From Streptomyces sp. NBC_00557 (GTDB taxonomy: Bacteria > Actinomycetota > Actinomycetes > Streptomycetales > Streptomycetaceae): DNA of 64,000 nucleotides. Within the stretch, counting starts at the first letter, position 1, and the number at the start of each line of letters is the position of its first letter. The stretch covers positions 3,224,001 to 3,288,000 of the forward strand of contig NZ_CP107796.1 in the NCBI RefSeq assembly GCF_036345995.1, in the 5' to 3' direction. The translations under genes were made by a program, and so were the position numbers. The notes below the pieces were generated by a model. That model saw nothing but the letters and a program-made list of their open reading frames with translations. It was not told where the DNA came from and searched no databases. Positions 27,432-36,872 of this stretch are shown in pieces.

Positions 27432-27762
27432 AGACGTTCGCCGCGGTAAGGGCGCCGACCAGGCCGAACACTCCCTTGTCGACCCGCTCCTCGTCGCGCT
27501 TCACATAGACCAGGCCGAGAATCACGATCAGCAGCGCCAGCTTGACGCCGATCTTGATGGTGTTGACGTGATGGTCGTCGGCCTGGTTGAGACCGACCAG
27601 GGCCACGCCGGTGACCAGCATGGTCAGCGCCCCGTGCAGCATCCCGGGCACGAACCGGGCCGTGCCCTGGCCCATCGCCTTCATCTGAGTGAGAAAACCG
27701 CCGAGCAGTGCGGCGATGCCGATGATGTGCAGGCCGACGAAGAGATGGATGAGTGCGTCCAT
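27409..27762 (-). CDS. small four-helix integral membrane protein
   Basis: A 117-residue protein made of four hydrophobic helices with short loops (MDALIHLFVGLHIIGIAALL..., ending AANVFIAVLWT). No catalytic motif is visible and I do not recognise a named family. TAGGCT on the minus strand (27770-27775) ends seven bases before the ATG, so translation is probably leaderless. Its 3' end overlaps the TDT transporter gene by 23 bases. Confidence 0.8.
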   Translation of the reverse strand: MDALIHLFVGLHIIGIAALLGGFLTQMKAMGQGTARFVPGMLHGALTMLVTGVALVGLNQADDHHVNTIKIGVKLALLIVILGLVYVKRDEERVDKGVFGLVGALTAANVFIAVLWT

Positions 27763-28190
27763 GGGCCGGAGCCTAGCCAGGGGCGCCGAAGCGTCCTGTC
27801 ACCGGCCCCCGGCTCGAGCGACCGGACGCCGCCTGAACGATCTTGCATATATGCGCCCCATAGCACCCCACGGCTCCCGTCCGTCCCGCTTTCCGCGCTT
27901 CGGTCACCACGCTGCGTGAAGGCGACCGGCGCGGCACGACGATGCGGTCACATACGGTCACTTCCCGGTCCGCCGGGACCAGTTCCGTACACCGCGTTAC
28001 CAACTCGTCACAGACAGGCCTAGCGTCCTCCTCCAGGTGACCGACACCCCACCGCCGCCCGGGCCAGGGGCGGCCGTCGGCCACCACCGCCGAGAAGGGT
28101 CCGGCGGTGGCCCGCTCCCCCTGTACGGGCCGCCGCCGGACGCACGGTCCCTCGGTCCTGCGAGTCGTACGGAAGGACGTGACGGTCCAG
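27763..28190. other. 428-base gap upstream of the second NlpC/P60 gene
   Basis: It holds a possible -10 TAGCGT (28021-28026) and a stem of about 10 bp (28079-28091 with 28103-28112) in what would be the leader. The ydaO hallmark CAGCTAACC is absent, so this paralogue seems not to be under the same riboswitch. No convincing gene is seen. Confidence 0.5.
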
Positions 28191-29258
28191 GTGGCAGCGC
28201 ATCGCAAGCCCCGGCAACGCTCGATCGGGGGCCATACGGCCCGGACGGCCGCCACCCTCGCCCTGGCCGGCGCGGCCACCGCGACGGGGTTCGACGGCAC
28301 CGGACACGCCGAGCCGCAGCTGACGCCGGCCCAGGTGAAGGCCAAGGTCGACAAGCTGTACCAGGAGGCGGAGGCCGCGACCGAGAAGTACGACGGCGCG
28401 AAGGAGCAGGCGGACGCCGCGCAGCGGCGGCTGAACGCGCTGCGCGACGAGACCGCGCGCAAGCAGCAGAAGCTCAACGCGGCCCGGGACGCGCTCGGTT
28501 CGATCGCGGCGGCGCAGTACCGCGAGGGCGGATTCGCTCCGGCCTGGCAGCTGGCCCTGTCCGGCGACCCCGACCGGTACCTGGACAACGCCGCGTTCGC
28601 GGAGCGGGCCGGTGACCGCGAGTCCGCCGCCGTGTCCCGGGTGCGCGAACAGCTGCGGGAGATCGAGCAGTTGCGCGGCGCCGCCCGCGTCGAGCTGGCG
28701 TCGCTGCGGTCCCGGCAGGCCGAGCTGCGGCGGCAGAAGAAGACCGTCACCGGCAGGCTGGCGGAGGCCCGGCGGCTGCTGGCACGCCTGAGTCCGCGGG
28801 AGCGCACCGAGGTCACCGGCGCGGGCGGCACCACGCCGGGGCGCGCCTCCCGCTCGGCTTCGGGCGCCCGGGACGCGCTGGAACAGGCCGGGTCGGCCGC
28901 GGCGCCGAACGCGCGCGCCGCCGAGGCCATCGCCTACGCCTACGCCAAGCTCGGCAGCCCCTATGTGTGGGGCGCGGCCGGCCCGAACGCCTTCGACTGC
29001 TCGGGCCTGGTCCAGGCCGCCTACCGCTCCGCCGGCATCTCCCTGCCCCGCACCACCTACGCCCAGATCAACGCGGGCCGACGCGTCTCCCGCTCCGAAC
29101 TCCGTCCGGGCGACCTGGTGTTCTACTACTCCGGGATCAGCCACGTCGGCATCTATGTGGGCAACGGGCAGATCATCCACGCCCCGAACCCCTCGGCGCC
29201 GGTCCGGCTCGCCCCGGTCGACCTGATGCCGTTCGCGGGGGCGACCCGGGTGGCCTGA
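28191..29258 (+). CDS. secreted NlpC/P60 peptidoglycan endopeptidase
   Basis: A 355-residue paralogue of the enzyme encoded at 24983. It has an N-terminal export signal, a coiled coil (about 40-210), and the NlpC/P60 domain with Cys270 (FDCSG), His318 (GISHVGIY) and His330 (IHAPNPS). The GTG at 28191 (VAAHRKPRQ) was chosen because it aligns with the MASHRKPRP start of the paralogue; GGAAGGA lies 13 bases upstream, and another GTG four codons earlier is possible. It lacks the Ser/Gln-rich linker length of its paralogue and the riboswitch, so the two are probably used at different times. Confidence 0.92.
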   Translation: MAAHRKPRQRSIGGHTARTAATLALAGAATATGFDGTGHAEPQLTPAQVKAKVDKLYQEAEAATEKYDGAKEQADAAQRRLNALRDETARKQQKLNAARDALGSIAAAQYREGGFAPAWQLALSGDPDRYLDNAAFAERAGDRESAAVSRVREQLREIEQLRGAARVELASLRSRQAELRRQKKTVTGRLAEARRLLARLSPRERTEVTGAGGTTPGRASRSASGARDALEQAGSAAAPNARAAEAIAYAYAKLGSPYVWGAAGPNAFDCSGLVQAAYRSAGISLPRTTYAQINAGRRVSRSELRPGDLVFYYSGISHVGIYVGNGQIIHAPNPSAPVRLAPVDLMPFAGATRVA

Positions 29259-29286
29259 GGGCGACCCTGTAGGGGGCCCGGCGAGG

Positions 29287-30030
29287 TCAGACCAGCCGGC
29301 GGGCCGTCGCCCAGCGGGTCAGCTCGTGCCGGTTGGACAGCTGGAGCTTGCGCAGCACCGCCGAGACATGGGACTCGACCGTCTTCACGGAGATGAACAG
29401 CTGCTTGGCGATCTCCTTGTAGGCGTAGCCACGGGCGATCAGCCGCAGCACCTCCCGCTCGCGCTGGGTGAGGCGGTCCAGGTCCTCGTCCACGGGCGGG
29501 GCGTCGGTGGAGGCGAAGGCGTCCAGGACGAACCCGGCCAGCCGCGGGGAGAAGACGGCGTCGCCCTCCTGCACCCGGAAGATGGAGTCGACCAGGTCGG
29601 TGCCGGTGATGGTCTTGGTGACATAGCCGCGGGCGCCGCCGCGGATCACCCCGATCACGTCCTCCGCCGCGTCCGACACCGACAGCGCGAGGAAGCGGAC
29701 CGGCCGTTCGGGGTCCGCCATCAACGGCGCGCACCGGCGCAGCACTTCCACCCCGCCGCCGCCCGGCAGATGGACGTCGAGCAGGACCACCTCGGGCCGG
29801 GTCGCGGTGATGACCGTGACCGCCTGGTCGACGTCCGCGGCCTCGCCGACCACCTCGACGCCGGTCTCGGCGGTCTGCCCGATCTCGGCCTGGACGCCGG
29901 TGCGGAACATCCGGTGGTCGTCCACCAGCACCACCCGCACGCGCCGTCCGCCCGCGCCGCCGTCGGCAGCCCCGGTCCCGGGCGCCCCGGGGGTTCCCGC
30001 CGTGCCGTTCGCCTCGGTCGCGTCGCTCAT
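29287..30030 (-). CDS. NarL/LuxR-family response regulator
   Basis: A 247-residue two-component regulator: a disordered 28-residue N terminus, a receiver domain with acidic pocket Asp37-Asp38, phospho-acceptor Asp85 (LLDVHLPG) and the conserved Lys in YVTKTI, then a LuxR helix-turn-helix (LTQREREVLRLIARGYAYKE). Its ATG overlaps the kinase stop as ATGA, so both are translated together. The partner is the PspC-type sensor kinase directly upstream. Target genes are unknown; the divergent PspC membrane protein gene is the first candidate. Confidence 0.93.
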   Translation of the reverse strand: MSDATEANGTAGTPGAPGTGAADGGAGGRRVRVVLVDDHRMFRTGVQAEIGQTAETGVEVVGEAADVDQAVTVITATRPEVVLLDVHLPGGGGVEVLRRCAPLMADPERPVRFLALSVSDAAEDVIGVIRGGARGYVTKTITGTDLVDSIFRVQEGDAVFSPRLAGFVLDAFASTDAPPVDEDLDRLTQREREVLRLIARGYAYKEIAKQLFISVKTVESHVSAVLRKLQLSNRHELTRWATARRLV

Positions 30031-31313
30031 GACGTCTTCTCCGCCCTCTCCATCTCCAGCTCGACCTCCGTGCCGCCGCCCGGCACCGGCCGCAGCCGGG
30101 CCGTGCCGCCGTTGCGCTCCATGCGGCCGATGATCGATTCTCTGACGCCCATGCGGTCGGCGGGTATCGAGTCGAGATCGAAGCCGGGACCCCGGTCGCG
30201 CACGGACACGAAGACCGTCCTCCCCTCGACTTCGGCATACACCTGTACGGCGCCGCCCTCGCCACCGTACTTGGCGGCGTTCACCATCGCCTCGCGCGCC
30301 GCCTGCATCTGCGCGCCGGTCCTCTCGTCCAGCGGGCAGTCGCCGACCACGACGACCTCGATGGGCACGCCGTGCTTGTCCTCCACCTCGGCGGCGTTGC
30401 GCCGCACCGCCTCGGCGACCGTGTCCGGCTCGTCGGCCTCGTCCTTGCCGGTGCCCTCCGGCTTGTACAGCCAGGTGCGCAGATCGCGCTCCTGGGCGCG
30501 GGCGAGGCGGCGCACCTCGTTCGCGTTGTCGGCGTTGCGCTGGATCAGGGTCAGGGTGTGCAGCACCGAGTCGTGCACATGCGCGGCGACCTCCGCGCGC
30601 TCCTGGGCGCGGATGCGCATCAGACGTTCCTCGGAGAGGTCCTGGGTCATCCGGACCAGATACGGACCGGCGAGCAGGGTGATGCCGACGAGGACGGCGA
30701 GCGCGGCCTGGAGGACGGCGCCGAGGTGGGCGGCCGAGCCCTGGAGCCAGAACACGGCGGAGACGCCGGCCGTGACGAGGACGACGCCGGCGGCCGCGCG
30801 CACCAGGGTGAGGGTGCGCCGCCGCCGGCCGACCTCGACCCAGCGGGCCCGGCGGGCGTTGTCCGCCTGACGCCAGACGAGGGCGACACCGGCCGCCACG
30901 AGGACGGCGGGCAGCAGATACGCCTTGGCCGCGCTGGTCAGGTTCACGCTGCCCACGAACACGATGGACACGATGACCATCAGCAGCAGCGCGACGATCT
31001 GCCCGCGGTCCGGCTTGCGGGCCACGAGCCTGCGCCGTCCGCCGGCCACGGTCTCCGCGGCTGCCGGCGGCTTGTGGGCACCGACGCCGCCGACGCCGAG
31101 CGGGACGAAGAACCAGAACGCCGCGTACAGCAACGCGCCCAGGCCGTTGGCCATGAAGAGGCCGACGAAGGCGAGCCGCACCCAGATCACGGGCAGTCCG
31201 AGATGCCCGGCGAGGCCCCGCGCCACTCCGCCGAGCCAGCGTCCGTCGCTGCTGCGGTAGAGCTTGCGCGGCGGCCGCGGGTCGTCGACTGGGAGGCTTG
31301 CGGCTTCCGGCAT
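30027..31313 (-). CDS. PspC-domain sensor histidine kinase
   Basis: A 428-residue membrane sensor kinase. The N terminus is a PspC domain (RKLYRSSDGRWLGGVARGLAGHLG, 16-39, in pieces), followed by about five transmembrane helices to residue 220, a HisKA_3-type dimerisation helix with His247 in AHVHDSVLHTL, and an ATPase domain with N box EAMVNAAKYG and G box DRGPGFD. It probably senses envelope stress, as for other PspC-linked kinases. An alternative ATG at 31349 would add 12 residues; neither start has a clear ribosome site. It is divergent from a PspC membrane protein gene. Confidence 0.9.
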   Translation of the reverse strand: MPEAASLPVDDPRPPRKLYRSSDGRWLGGVARGLAGHLGLPVIWVRLAFVGLFMANGLGALLYAAFWFFVPLGVGGVGAHKPPAAAETVAGGRRRLVARKPDRGQIVALLLMVIVSIVFVGSVNLTSAAKAYLLPAVLVAAGVALVWRQADNARRARWVEVGRRRRTLTLVRAAAGVVLVTAGVSAVFWLQGSAAHLGAVLQAALAVLVGITLLAGPYLVRMTQDLSEERLMRIRAQERAEVAAHVHDSVLHTLTLIQRNADNANEVRRLARAQERDLRTWLYKPEGTGKDEADEPDTVAEAVRRNAAEVEDKHGVPIEVVVVGDCPLDERTGAQMQAAREAMVNAAKYGGEGGAVQVYAEVEGRTVFVSVRDRGPGFDLDSIPADRMGVRESIIGRMERNGGTARLRPVPGGGTEVELEMERAEKTS

Positions 31314-31523
31314 GCCAACGATGGTCACATGCCCGGCGGGGCCAGGCATCAGGGTCGGCCCCTAGACGCCCCTGATCTTCCTCGGGGCCGGGTCGGGGCA
31401 CGTCCGCCGGGGCGGCCGGGCGCGGCTCGAACGGGTTCCCCGGACCGTCTCGGGGCCGATTTCAGGGTTCGCCCAGGGTCGTCCCGACTGCCGCGGCGCC
31501 GCCGCGCCCGTCACCATGGACGC

Positions 31524-33002
31524 ATGACGGATCACGAGCACGCCGCGACGGGTCCGGGACCCGGCTCCGGCCCGCGCCCGGCCCCGGGCACCGGACCGAC
31601 GGATGCCGCGTCCGCCGCGACGAGGACATCGGGAGCGGCCGGCGCCGGCCCACGCACCCACGCACCGCAGCAGGACAAGGACCAGGGCCGAGATCAGGAT
31701 CAGGAGCGAACCGACACCGACGCCCCCGGGCGGTTCCGGCGCGACCACCGGCACAAGATGATCGCGGGCGTGTGCGCGGGTCTCGGCCGGCACACCGACA
31801 TGGACCCGGTGATCTTCCGGATCACTCTGGCCGTGCTGTCCGCGACCGGTGGCATCGGCCTCATCTTCTACGGCTTCGCGTGGCTGCTGGTGCCGTACGA
31901 GGACGAGGAGGAGAACGAGGTCCGCAAGCTGCTGACCGGCCGGGTCGACGGCCAGGCGCTCGCCGCCGTGCTGTTCGCCCTGGTCGGCTGCGGAATCTTC
32001 CTGACCATGCTGAGAAACGGCGGGGTGCTGGCCTTCGCCGTGGTGCTCTCCCTGCTGCTGGCGGCCGCCGGGTACTGGTCGCGGCGCCGCGGCGCCCCCG
32101 ACCCCGATCCGCTCGCCGCCCAGGCCGCCGCCGACGCGCCGCCGGAGGCACAGGCGCCGCCGGTCGTCGACATCTACCCCTCCTGGTGGCGGGACCCGAT
32201 CGTCAAGGACGGCACGCATGTCGGCGGCACCGGCTATCTGTGGGGACCCGCCGACGCCCGCGCCCGGGATGTCACCTCGGTGCTCGACGTCGGCATCGCC
32301 ACCCCTTGGACGCACCACGGCCACCAGGACTCGACACAGCCGAGGCCCCCGGCTCCCCCGAGACCGCGCGGCCCGCGCTGGATAGGCGGCTGGGTGTTCC
32401 TGCTCGCCCTGGTGGCGGGCGGCCTGGGCACCGGACTGACCTGGGACACGCACCCGCTGGGCACCAGTCTGCAGACCGGCCTGGCGTGCGCGCTGGCGGT
32501 GTTCGGCCTGGGCCTCGTGGTCAGCGCGTTCCTGGGGCGCACGGGAGCCGGGACGGTGTTGCTGGCGATCGTCACGGCGGCCCTGCTCGCCGGGACGGCG
32601 GCCCTGCCGAAGGACATCACCACCCACTGGAGAGACACCTCCTGGGCTCCCTCCGCGGCGGCACAGGTACGGCCGGCGTACGACCTCGGCACCGGCCGCG
32701 GGACGCTGGACCTGAGCCGGGTGCGTCCGGGCCGGGGCCGGACGGTCGCGACGGACGCCCATGTGGGCGCCGGGCAGTTGAAAGTGGTCGTGCCGGCGGA
32801 CGCGATCGTGCGGATGAGCATCGAGGTGGGTGTCGGCGACATCCGGTTGCCGGGGGACAACAGGAAGGACGTGGACGTGCAGCCGCGCAGGCTCAGGAAC
32901 GTGACGCTGACGCCGGCCAAGGGCGCCAAGGACACGGGCACGCTGGACCTCACGCTGAAGGTCGGTCTGGGACAGGTGGAGGTCAGCCGTGCTGCGTCAT
33001 GA
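31524..33002 (+). CDS. PspC-domain membrane protein with LiaF-like C-terminal domain
   Basis: A 492-residue protein: disordered Pro/Gly N terminus (1-70), a PspC domain (HKMIAGVCAGLGRHTDMDPV, about 77-96) with its transmembrane helix, further membrane segments near 150-180 and 290-355, and a C-terminal beta-rich domain (DAHVGAGQLKVVVPADAIV...) of the kind found in LiaF-type stress proteins. It is divergent from the PspC sensor kinase, so the three gene products likely form one envelope-stress circuit (inference). The ATG at 31524 was taken; an ATG eight bases earlier is out of frame. Confidence 0.85.
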   Translation: MTDHEHAATGPGPGSGPRPAPGTGPTDAASAATRTSGAAGAGPRTHAPQQDKDQGRDQDQERTDTDAPGRFRRDHRHKMIAGVCAGLGRHTDMDPVIFRITLAVLSATGGIGLIFYGFAWLLVPYEDEEENEVRKLLTGRVDGQALAAVLFALVGCGIFLTMLRNGGVLAFAVVLSLLLAAAGYWSRRRGAPDPDPLAAQAAADAPPEAQAPPVVDIYPSWWRDPIVKDGTHVGGTGYLWGPADARARDVTSVLDVGIATPWTHHGHQDSTQPRPPAPPRPRGPRWIGGWVFLLALVAGGLGTGLTWDTHPLGTSLQTGLACALAVFGLGLVVSAFLGRTGAGTVLLAIVTAALLAGTAALPKDITTHWRDTSWAPSAAAQVRPAYDLGTGRGTLDLSRVRPGRGRTVATDAHVGAGQLKVVVPADAIVRMSIEVGVGDIRLPGDNRKDVDVQPRRLRNVTLTPAKGAKDTGTLDLTLKVGLGQVEVSRAAS

Positions 33003-33198
33003 CTTCCAGCCCGGGAAGCTGGTCGCCGGCCTGTTCCTCACCGCCACCGGCGTGGTCTACGCGGGGGACGCCGGCGGCCTGTGGGAGACGCCGTGGTTCG
33101 CGGTGGTTCCGCTGGTCGTGGGCGGCCTGTTCCTCGCCGGTGCGACAGCGGCGGTGGCCAGGGGCATACGCAGACGGGGCGACACCGAGAGCGGGTAG
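32989..33198 (+). CDS. small two-helix membrane protein
   Basis: A 69-residue protein starting with GTG inside the end of the PspC gene (14-base overlap), with GGTGGAGG six bases upstream. It has two hydrophobic helices (LVAGLFLTATGVVYA and FAVVPLVVGGLFLAGATAAVA) and a basic C terminus. It is co-translated with the PspC protein and may be an accessory subunit. Function unknown. Confidence 0.8.
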   Translation: MLRHDFQPGKLVAGLFLTATGVVYAGDAGGLWETPWFAVVPLVVGGLFLAGATAAVARGIRRRGDTESG

Positions 33199-33205
33199 GC
33201 GGCCG

Positions 33206-33265
33206 GCCCGAGACCCGAGAACGCGAGGCGCGAGAACCCGAGGCCCGAGAACCCGAGCCCGAGGT
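33206..33265. repeat. four 15-bp tandem repeats
   Basis: Units of ACCCGAGGCCCGAGA type follow each other at 33206, 33221, 33236 and 33251, directly after the small membrane protein gene. The remainder of the 363-base gap to 33561 shows no feature I can support. Confidence 0.75.
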
Positions 33266-33561
33266 GCGAGGTCCGATGGCTGTGCAGGGTGCTGGAGCCT
33301 CGACGGCGCGCTGCAACGGCGGGCGCCCAAGGCGCGGGGCGGTGTGCGGCCGCGCCGCAGCGAGGTACAGCCCACGGCGGCGCCGCTCTGCCCCGCGGGC
33401 TACTCCCGCCGACGACCCCGCGACCCCGCGACCACGGCGATCACGGCGACCGCGCCATGGGCCGGCGCCGGGATGGGCGGGCGGCGTGTCCGGCAGCGAG
33501 GGTGATGGGGCCGGAGCGGGCAGGCACGCCGGCGCTCAGCGGCCGCCCGGATACCCGGCGG

Positions 33562-34086
33562 TCAGTAGCCGCCCAGGTGCCGTCGGCGGCGGGCGCGCCA
33601 GGCAGCGTCCACCGAGAGATAGGGGGCACCGGCGAGGATCAGGGGAATCCAGGCCATGAAATACGCGAGGTCGTTGCCGTAGTAGTAGGGGGTCGTCGCC
33701 CAGCTGACCGTCATCCACAGGCTGAACGAGATCAGCGCTCCGCCGAGCGCGGACAGCCGGCCGAGCAGACCGAGCAGCGTGCCGATGCCGACGGCCAGTT
33801 CACCGAGGGCGATGGCGTAGCCGAAGCCGACCGGGGCCTTCAGCGCCAGGTCGACCAGGGCCGGGATGGCGGCGGAGTCGCGGGCCGAACGCATGGTTTC
33901 GCCGATGGATCCGGCACCGCCGGACTTCAGGAAGGAGCTGCTGGTGAGTTTGTCCAGGCTCGCGTAGATGAAGGTGACGCCGAGGAAGATCCGCAGCGGG
34001 AGGAGGGCGTAGTGGGTGGCTGTGTCACGCAGGCCGCGGCCGTTCAGCCGGTCCATGTCGGTGTCCGTCCGCATACTGTGAGTCAT
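33562..34086 (-). CDS. DoxX family membrane protein
   Basis: A 174-residue integral membrane protein with four helices; the first, LRIFLGVTFIYASLDKLTS, and the loop FGYAIALGELAVGIGTLLGLLGR are typical of the DoxX family, whose members have been linked to quinone or redox processes in membranes. The start at 34086 is one of several nearby in-frame ATG codons (34074, 34056); GGCGGG lies a few bases before it. It stands alone. The substrate is unknown. Confidence 0.8.
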   Translation of the reverse strand: MTHSMRTDTDMDRLNGRGLRDTATHYALLPLRIFLGVTFIYASLDKLTSSSFLKSGGAGSIGETMRSARDSAAIPALVDLALKAPVGFGYAIALGELAVGIGTLLGLLGRLSALGGALISFSLWMTVSWATTPYYYGNDLAYFMAWIPLILAGAPYLSVDAAWRARRRRHLGGY

Positions 34087-34294
34087 CGTCGCCCGCCGCC
34101 TCTCGCCTGCCGTGCCGCCCCTCACTTGACCATACGTACGACGACGCGGCGCAGTTCAATCCGAACCCGGGCGTTTTTCCGGATATCGGCTCCTCTGAGG
34201 AAGGGGCGCCGAAGGGAGAAGGGAGGCATCGGACACCGCTTCCGTCACCCAGCCGCCCCGTCCACCCCATCACCCCGTCAACCCCGTCCCCCCG

Positions 34295-35545
34295 TCACTC
34301 CGTCACCTGAACAATGCACCGGTTGCTGGCCACCCCCGCCGCCGTGACCACCTGTACCTCCACCGCGCCGGGTTCGACCTCGGCCGGGACGGGGACGGTG
34401 AGGACGGTGTCGGTGGGGTTGCGGAAGCCGCCGGTGACGGGGACCAGGGGGACATGGACGTCGACGGTGCCGATGCGGACCACCATGCGGGAGAGCCGGT
34501 CGGCGCTGTGGGCGCCGGGCGGCACGAAGCCGGCGCCGCGGATCTCGATGTCGTCGCCGGTGCGGATCGGCCCGTCCAGGTCGCCGGGTTCGCGGGCGCG
34601 CACGACGGAGAGGATCACCGGGCGGCCGCCCTCGGCGTACTTGCCGGCCAGGTAGGTCGCGGCCGAGATCAGCACCACCACGCCCAGCCCCCAGGGCAGG
34701 TCGGGCAGCTGGTCGGGGCGGCGGGCCAGCCGTACGGCGGCGAACAGCAGGGCGACGGCGCTGATCGCGACGTACTGGATGTCGGTGAAGGCGCCCCGGC
34801 CGGAGTCGTCGGTGAGCAGGTCGGCGGCGCGCGGCCGGTGTGCCGGGAGCTTCTGCAGCCGCTGGGCCTGGATGCGCAGGCCGACCACCCGGCGGACCAG
34901 AACGGCGATGCCGCACACCACGGCGAGGACGGTCACCACGCCCGCGCCGCGCGCGAGGCCGAGGCCCGAGATCAGCGCGTCGCGTTCGGCGTGGTCGGAG
35001 GCGGCGGCCAGCCGGGCGGCCAGCAGCAGGACGGAGTACCCGACGAACAGCACCCAGCAGGCGGCGACGGTACGGGAGGTGGACATGCGGTTGTCCTCGC
35101 CGATCACCGGGGCCAGCGCCCCGCCACGGGACCGGTGGAACCAGGAGGCGGCAGTGAGCACGCCGGCGACGACCAGCGCGGCGGCCAGGGCCGCGGTGCG
35201 GGCGCCCGACCAGCCGCCGCCCGCGGTGAGCACCTCGCCGAGCAGCAGTGCGAGGACCGCGCCCCACACGACGTACACCGTGCGCAGCCACAGCCGGGCG
35301 AGCCAGGCCTCGCCCTGGGCGCGGCCGCGTTCGGCGACGGCCTCCGCGCGCTGGGTCAGTTCCTCGGAGACCCACTGGCGGGACGCCGAGGCCGAGTGCG
35401 CCACCGCCGCGGGCAGGCCCTGCCCGGCTGCGAACTCGTCGCGTCGGCGCAGGAACGCGGCGACGGCCCTCCGGTGTCCCTCCCGGACGCCGTGCGGACA
35501 GTCCCCGCAGGTGCAGCCGCCCTCGTGGACACCCTCGGTGTCCAT
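34295..35545 (-). CDS. polytopic membrane protein with N-terminal Cys cluster and C-terminal IPT/TIG-like domain
   Basis: A 416-residue protein beginning MDTEGVHEGGCTCGDCPHG, where C-x-C-x-x-C could bind a metal. About six membrane helices follow between residues 75 and 300. The last 100 residues (GDDIEIRGAGFVPPGAHS ... TAAGVASNRCIVQVTE) look like an IPT/TIG beta-sandwich. No enzyme motif is visible. The ATG at 35545 is the first that keeps the Cys cluster; AGGG sits just before it, so the start is moderately certain. Confidence 0.75.
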   Translation of the reverse strand: MDTEGVHEGGCTCGDCPHGVREGHRRAVAAFLRRRDEFAAGQGLPAAVAHSASASRQWVSEELTQRAEAVAERGRAQGEAWLARLWLRTVYVVWGAVLALLLGEVLTAGGGWSGARTAALAAALVVAGVLTAASWFHRSRGGALAPVIGEDNRMSTSRTVAACWVLFVGYSVLLLAARLAAASDHAERDALISGLGLARGAGVVTVLAVVCGIAVLVRRVVGLRIQAQRLQKLPAHRPRAADLLTDDSGRGAFTDIQYVAISAVALLFAAVRLARRPDQLPDLPWGLGVVVLISAATYLAGKYAEGGRPVILSVVRAREPGDLDGPIRTGDDIEIRGAGFVPPGAHSADRLSRMVVRIGTVDVHVPLVPVTGGFRNPTDTVLTVPVPAEVEPGAVEVQVVTAAGVASNRCIVQVTE

Positions 35546-35836
35546 GCCCTGTCTCGCGTCCTGCACCGCCACGACCGGCGCCCGCCTTCCCCACAACCGT
35601 CCGGCACGGCCGGCGGGCCCTCGGTGGAGGATCCGGCCGCCCGTGCGACTCCCCTGCGCTGAGAGCGCATTGTGCCCTACGGCGGGCGCGCACGGCGTCC
35701 GGGCCGGGTCACGGCGGGTGAAGTGCGGGCCGCCGTGTTGACCCGGCCGCGGGATGTTCCGTATGGCCGAGATCATCCGGCGGGACGGGACCCGGGCCTT
35801 CGACGGCACCCCGGTGCGCATCGACTGGGCCGAGAG

Positions 35837-35872
35837 CTCGGACCGGTTCAGCCGAGACCTCGGACCGGTTCA
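35837..35872. repeat. direct repeat CTCGGACCGGTTCA, two copies
   Basis: Copies at 35837-35850 and 35859-35872, 22 bases apart (two helical turns), in the 393-base gap 35546-35938. An 79-codon plus-strand frame runs through here but has no ribosome site or codon signal I trust. Confidence 0.5.
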
Positions 35873-35938
35873 AGCGAGCGAACGGCCCGCGGAGCATCGC
35901 GAGGTGCCGAGGGGGGTTCGAGTGCGCGCGCCGGGGGT

Positions 35939-36733
35939 TCAGCTGAGCAGGTCCGGTTCGCTGCGGCTGATGTCCTGCCACAGGGGCTGGTAGTTGATCC
36001 AGGCCACCAGGTCGCCGCCGAGCTGTTCCCGGGTGGCGACGGCCAGCTTGTGGTCGATGAGGACGGGGCGGCCGGCCGCCTTCGCCGTCAGCTGCACCTG
36101 GCAGGAGCGCTCCATGGACAGGAACCACCAGGCGGCGGCGTCCACCGAGTCGCCGACGGTGAGCAGCCCGTGGTTGCGCAGCACGAGCGCCTTGCGGGAG
36201 CCGAGCGCCCCGGCGATCCGGCGGCCCTCCTCGACGTCGACGGTGACGCCGGAGTAGGCGTCGTAGAGGGCCACGTCCTCGTAGAAGGCACAGCTCTCCT
36301 GGGTGATGGGGTCGATCAGCTCGCCGAGGGCGGCGAGGGCGCGGCCGTGCACGGAGTGGCAGTGGGCGACGGCGACGACGTCCGGGCGTGCGGCGTGCAC
36401 CTGGGCGTGCACGGTGAAGGCGGCCTGGTTGACGTGGTAGCGGCCCTCGACGACCTGCCCGTCCTGGTTGGCGAGGACGAGATCGCTGACGGTGACGTGC
36501 CGGAACGGCATTCCGAACGGGTTGACCCAGAAGCATTCGGAGAACTCCGGGTCGCGGGCGGTGATGTGCCCGGAGACCCCGTCCTCGAGCCCGGCCCGCC
36601 CGAAGATCCGCAGGGCGCCGGCGAGCCGCTCCTTGCGGTGCCGGCGCTCGTCCTCGACCGACTCGAACATCGGCGGCATGGCGAACCGCAGCTGGTCGGT
36701 GGGCAGCGGCAGGGGCGGGTTGGGCCCGTGCAT
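35939..36733 (-). CDS. class II aldolase/adducin family protein
   Basis: A 264-residue protein of the class II aldolase fold. Zinc ligands are visible in VAVAHCHSVHGRALA and in VLRNHGLLTVG, and the phosphate-loop region VSGHITARDPEF is present. Relatives cleave or epimerise sugar phosphates such as fuculose- or ribulose-phosphate; the substrate here cannot be told. GGAGGACCT stands just before the ATG at 36733, and this site overlaps a 12-bp palindrome TCCAGCGCTGGA (36740-36751) that could mask it. It is divergent from the flavin-fold protein gene. Confidence 0.88.
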   Translation of the reverse strand: MHGPNPPLPLPTDQLRFAMPPMFESVEDERRHRKERLAGALRIFGRAGLEDGVSGHITARDPEFSECFWVNPFGMPFRHVTVSDLVLANQDGQVVEGRYHVNQAAFTVHAQVHAARPDVVAVAHCHSVHGRALAALGELIDPITQESCAFYEDVALYDAYSGVTVDVEEGRRIAGALGSRKALVLRNHGLLTVGDSVDAAAWWFLSMERSCQVQLTAKAAGRPVLIDHKLAVATREQLGGDLVAWINYQPLWQDISRSEPDLLS

Positions 36734-36872
36734 AGGTCCTCCAGCGCTGGAATTGCTGTACGCGCCGGAAGTTACCGTCGGTCAGCGCAAAAGGGCAGGT
36801 CTCTTTTGTAAAGATGACGTACGCGACGAATACACGACAGGGGATGTCCGGTTTGCCGTGGACACTGCTCCC

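Noticed and set aside
35754..35993. 79-codon plus-strand frame
   Set aside because: No ribosome site, overlaps the end of the aldolase gene, and its sequence derives partly from a direct repeat.
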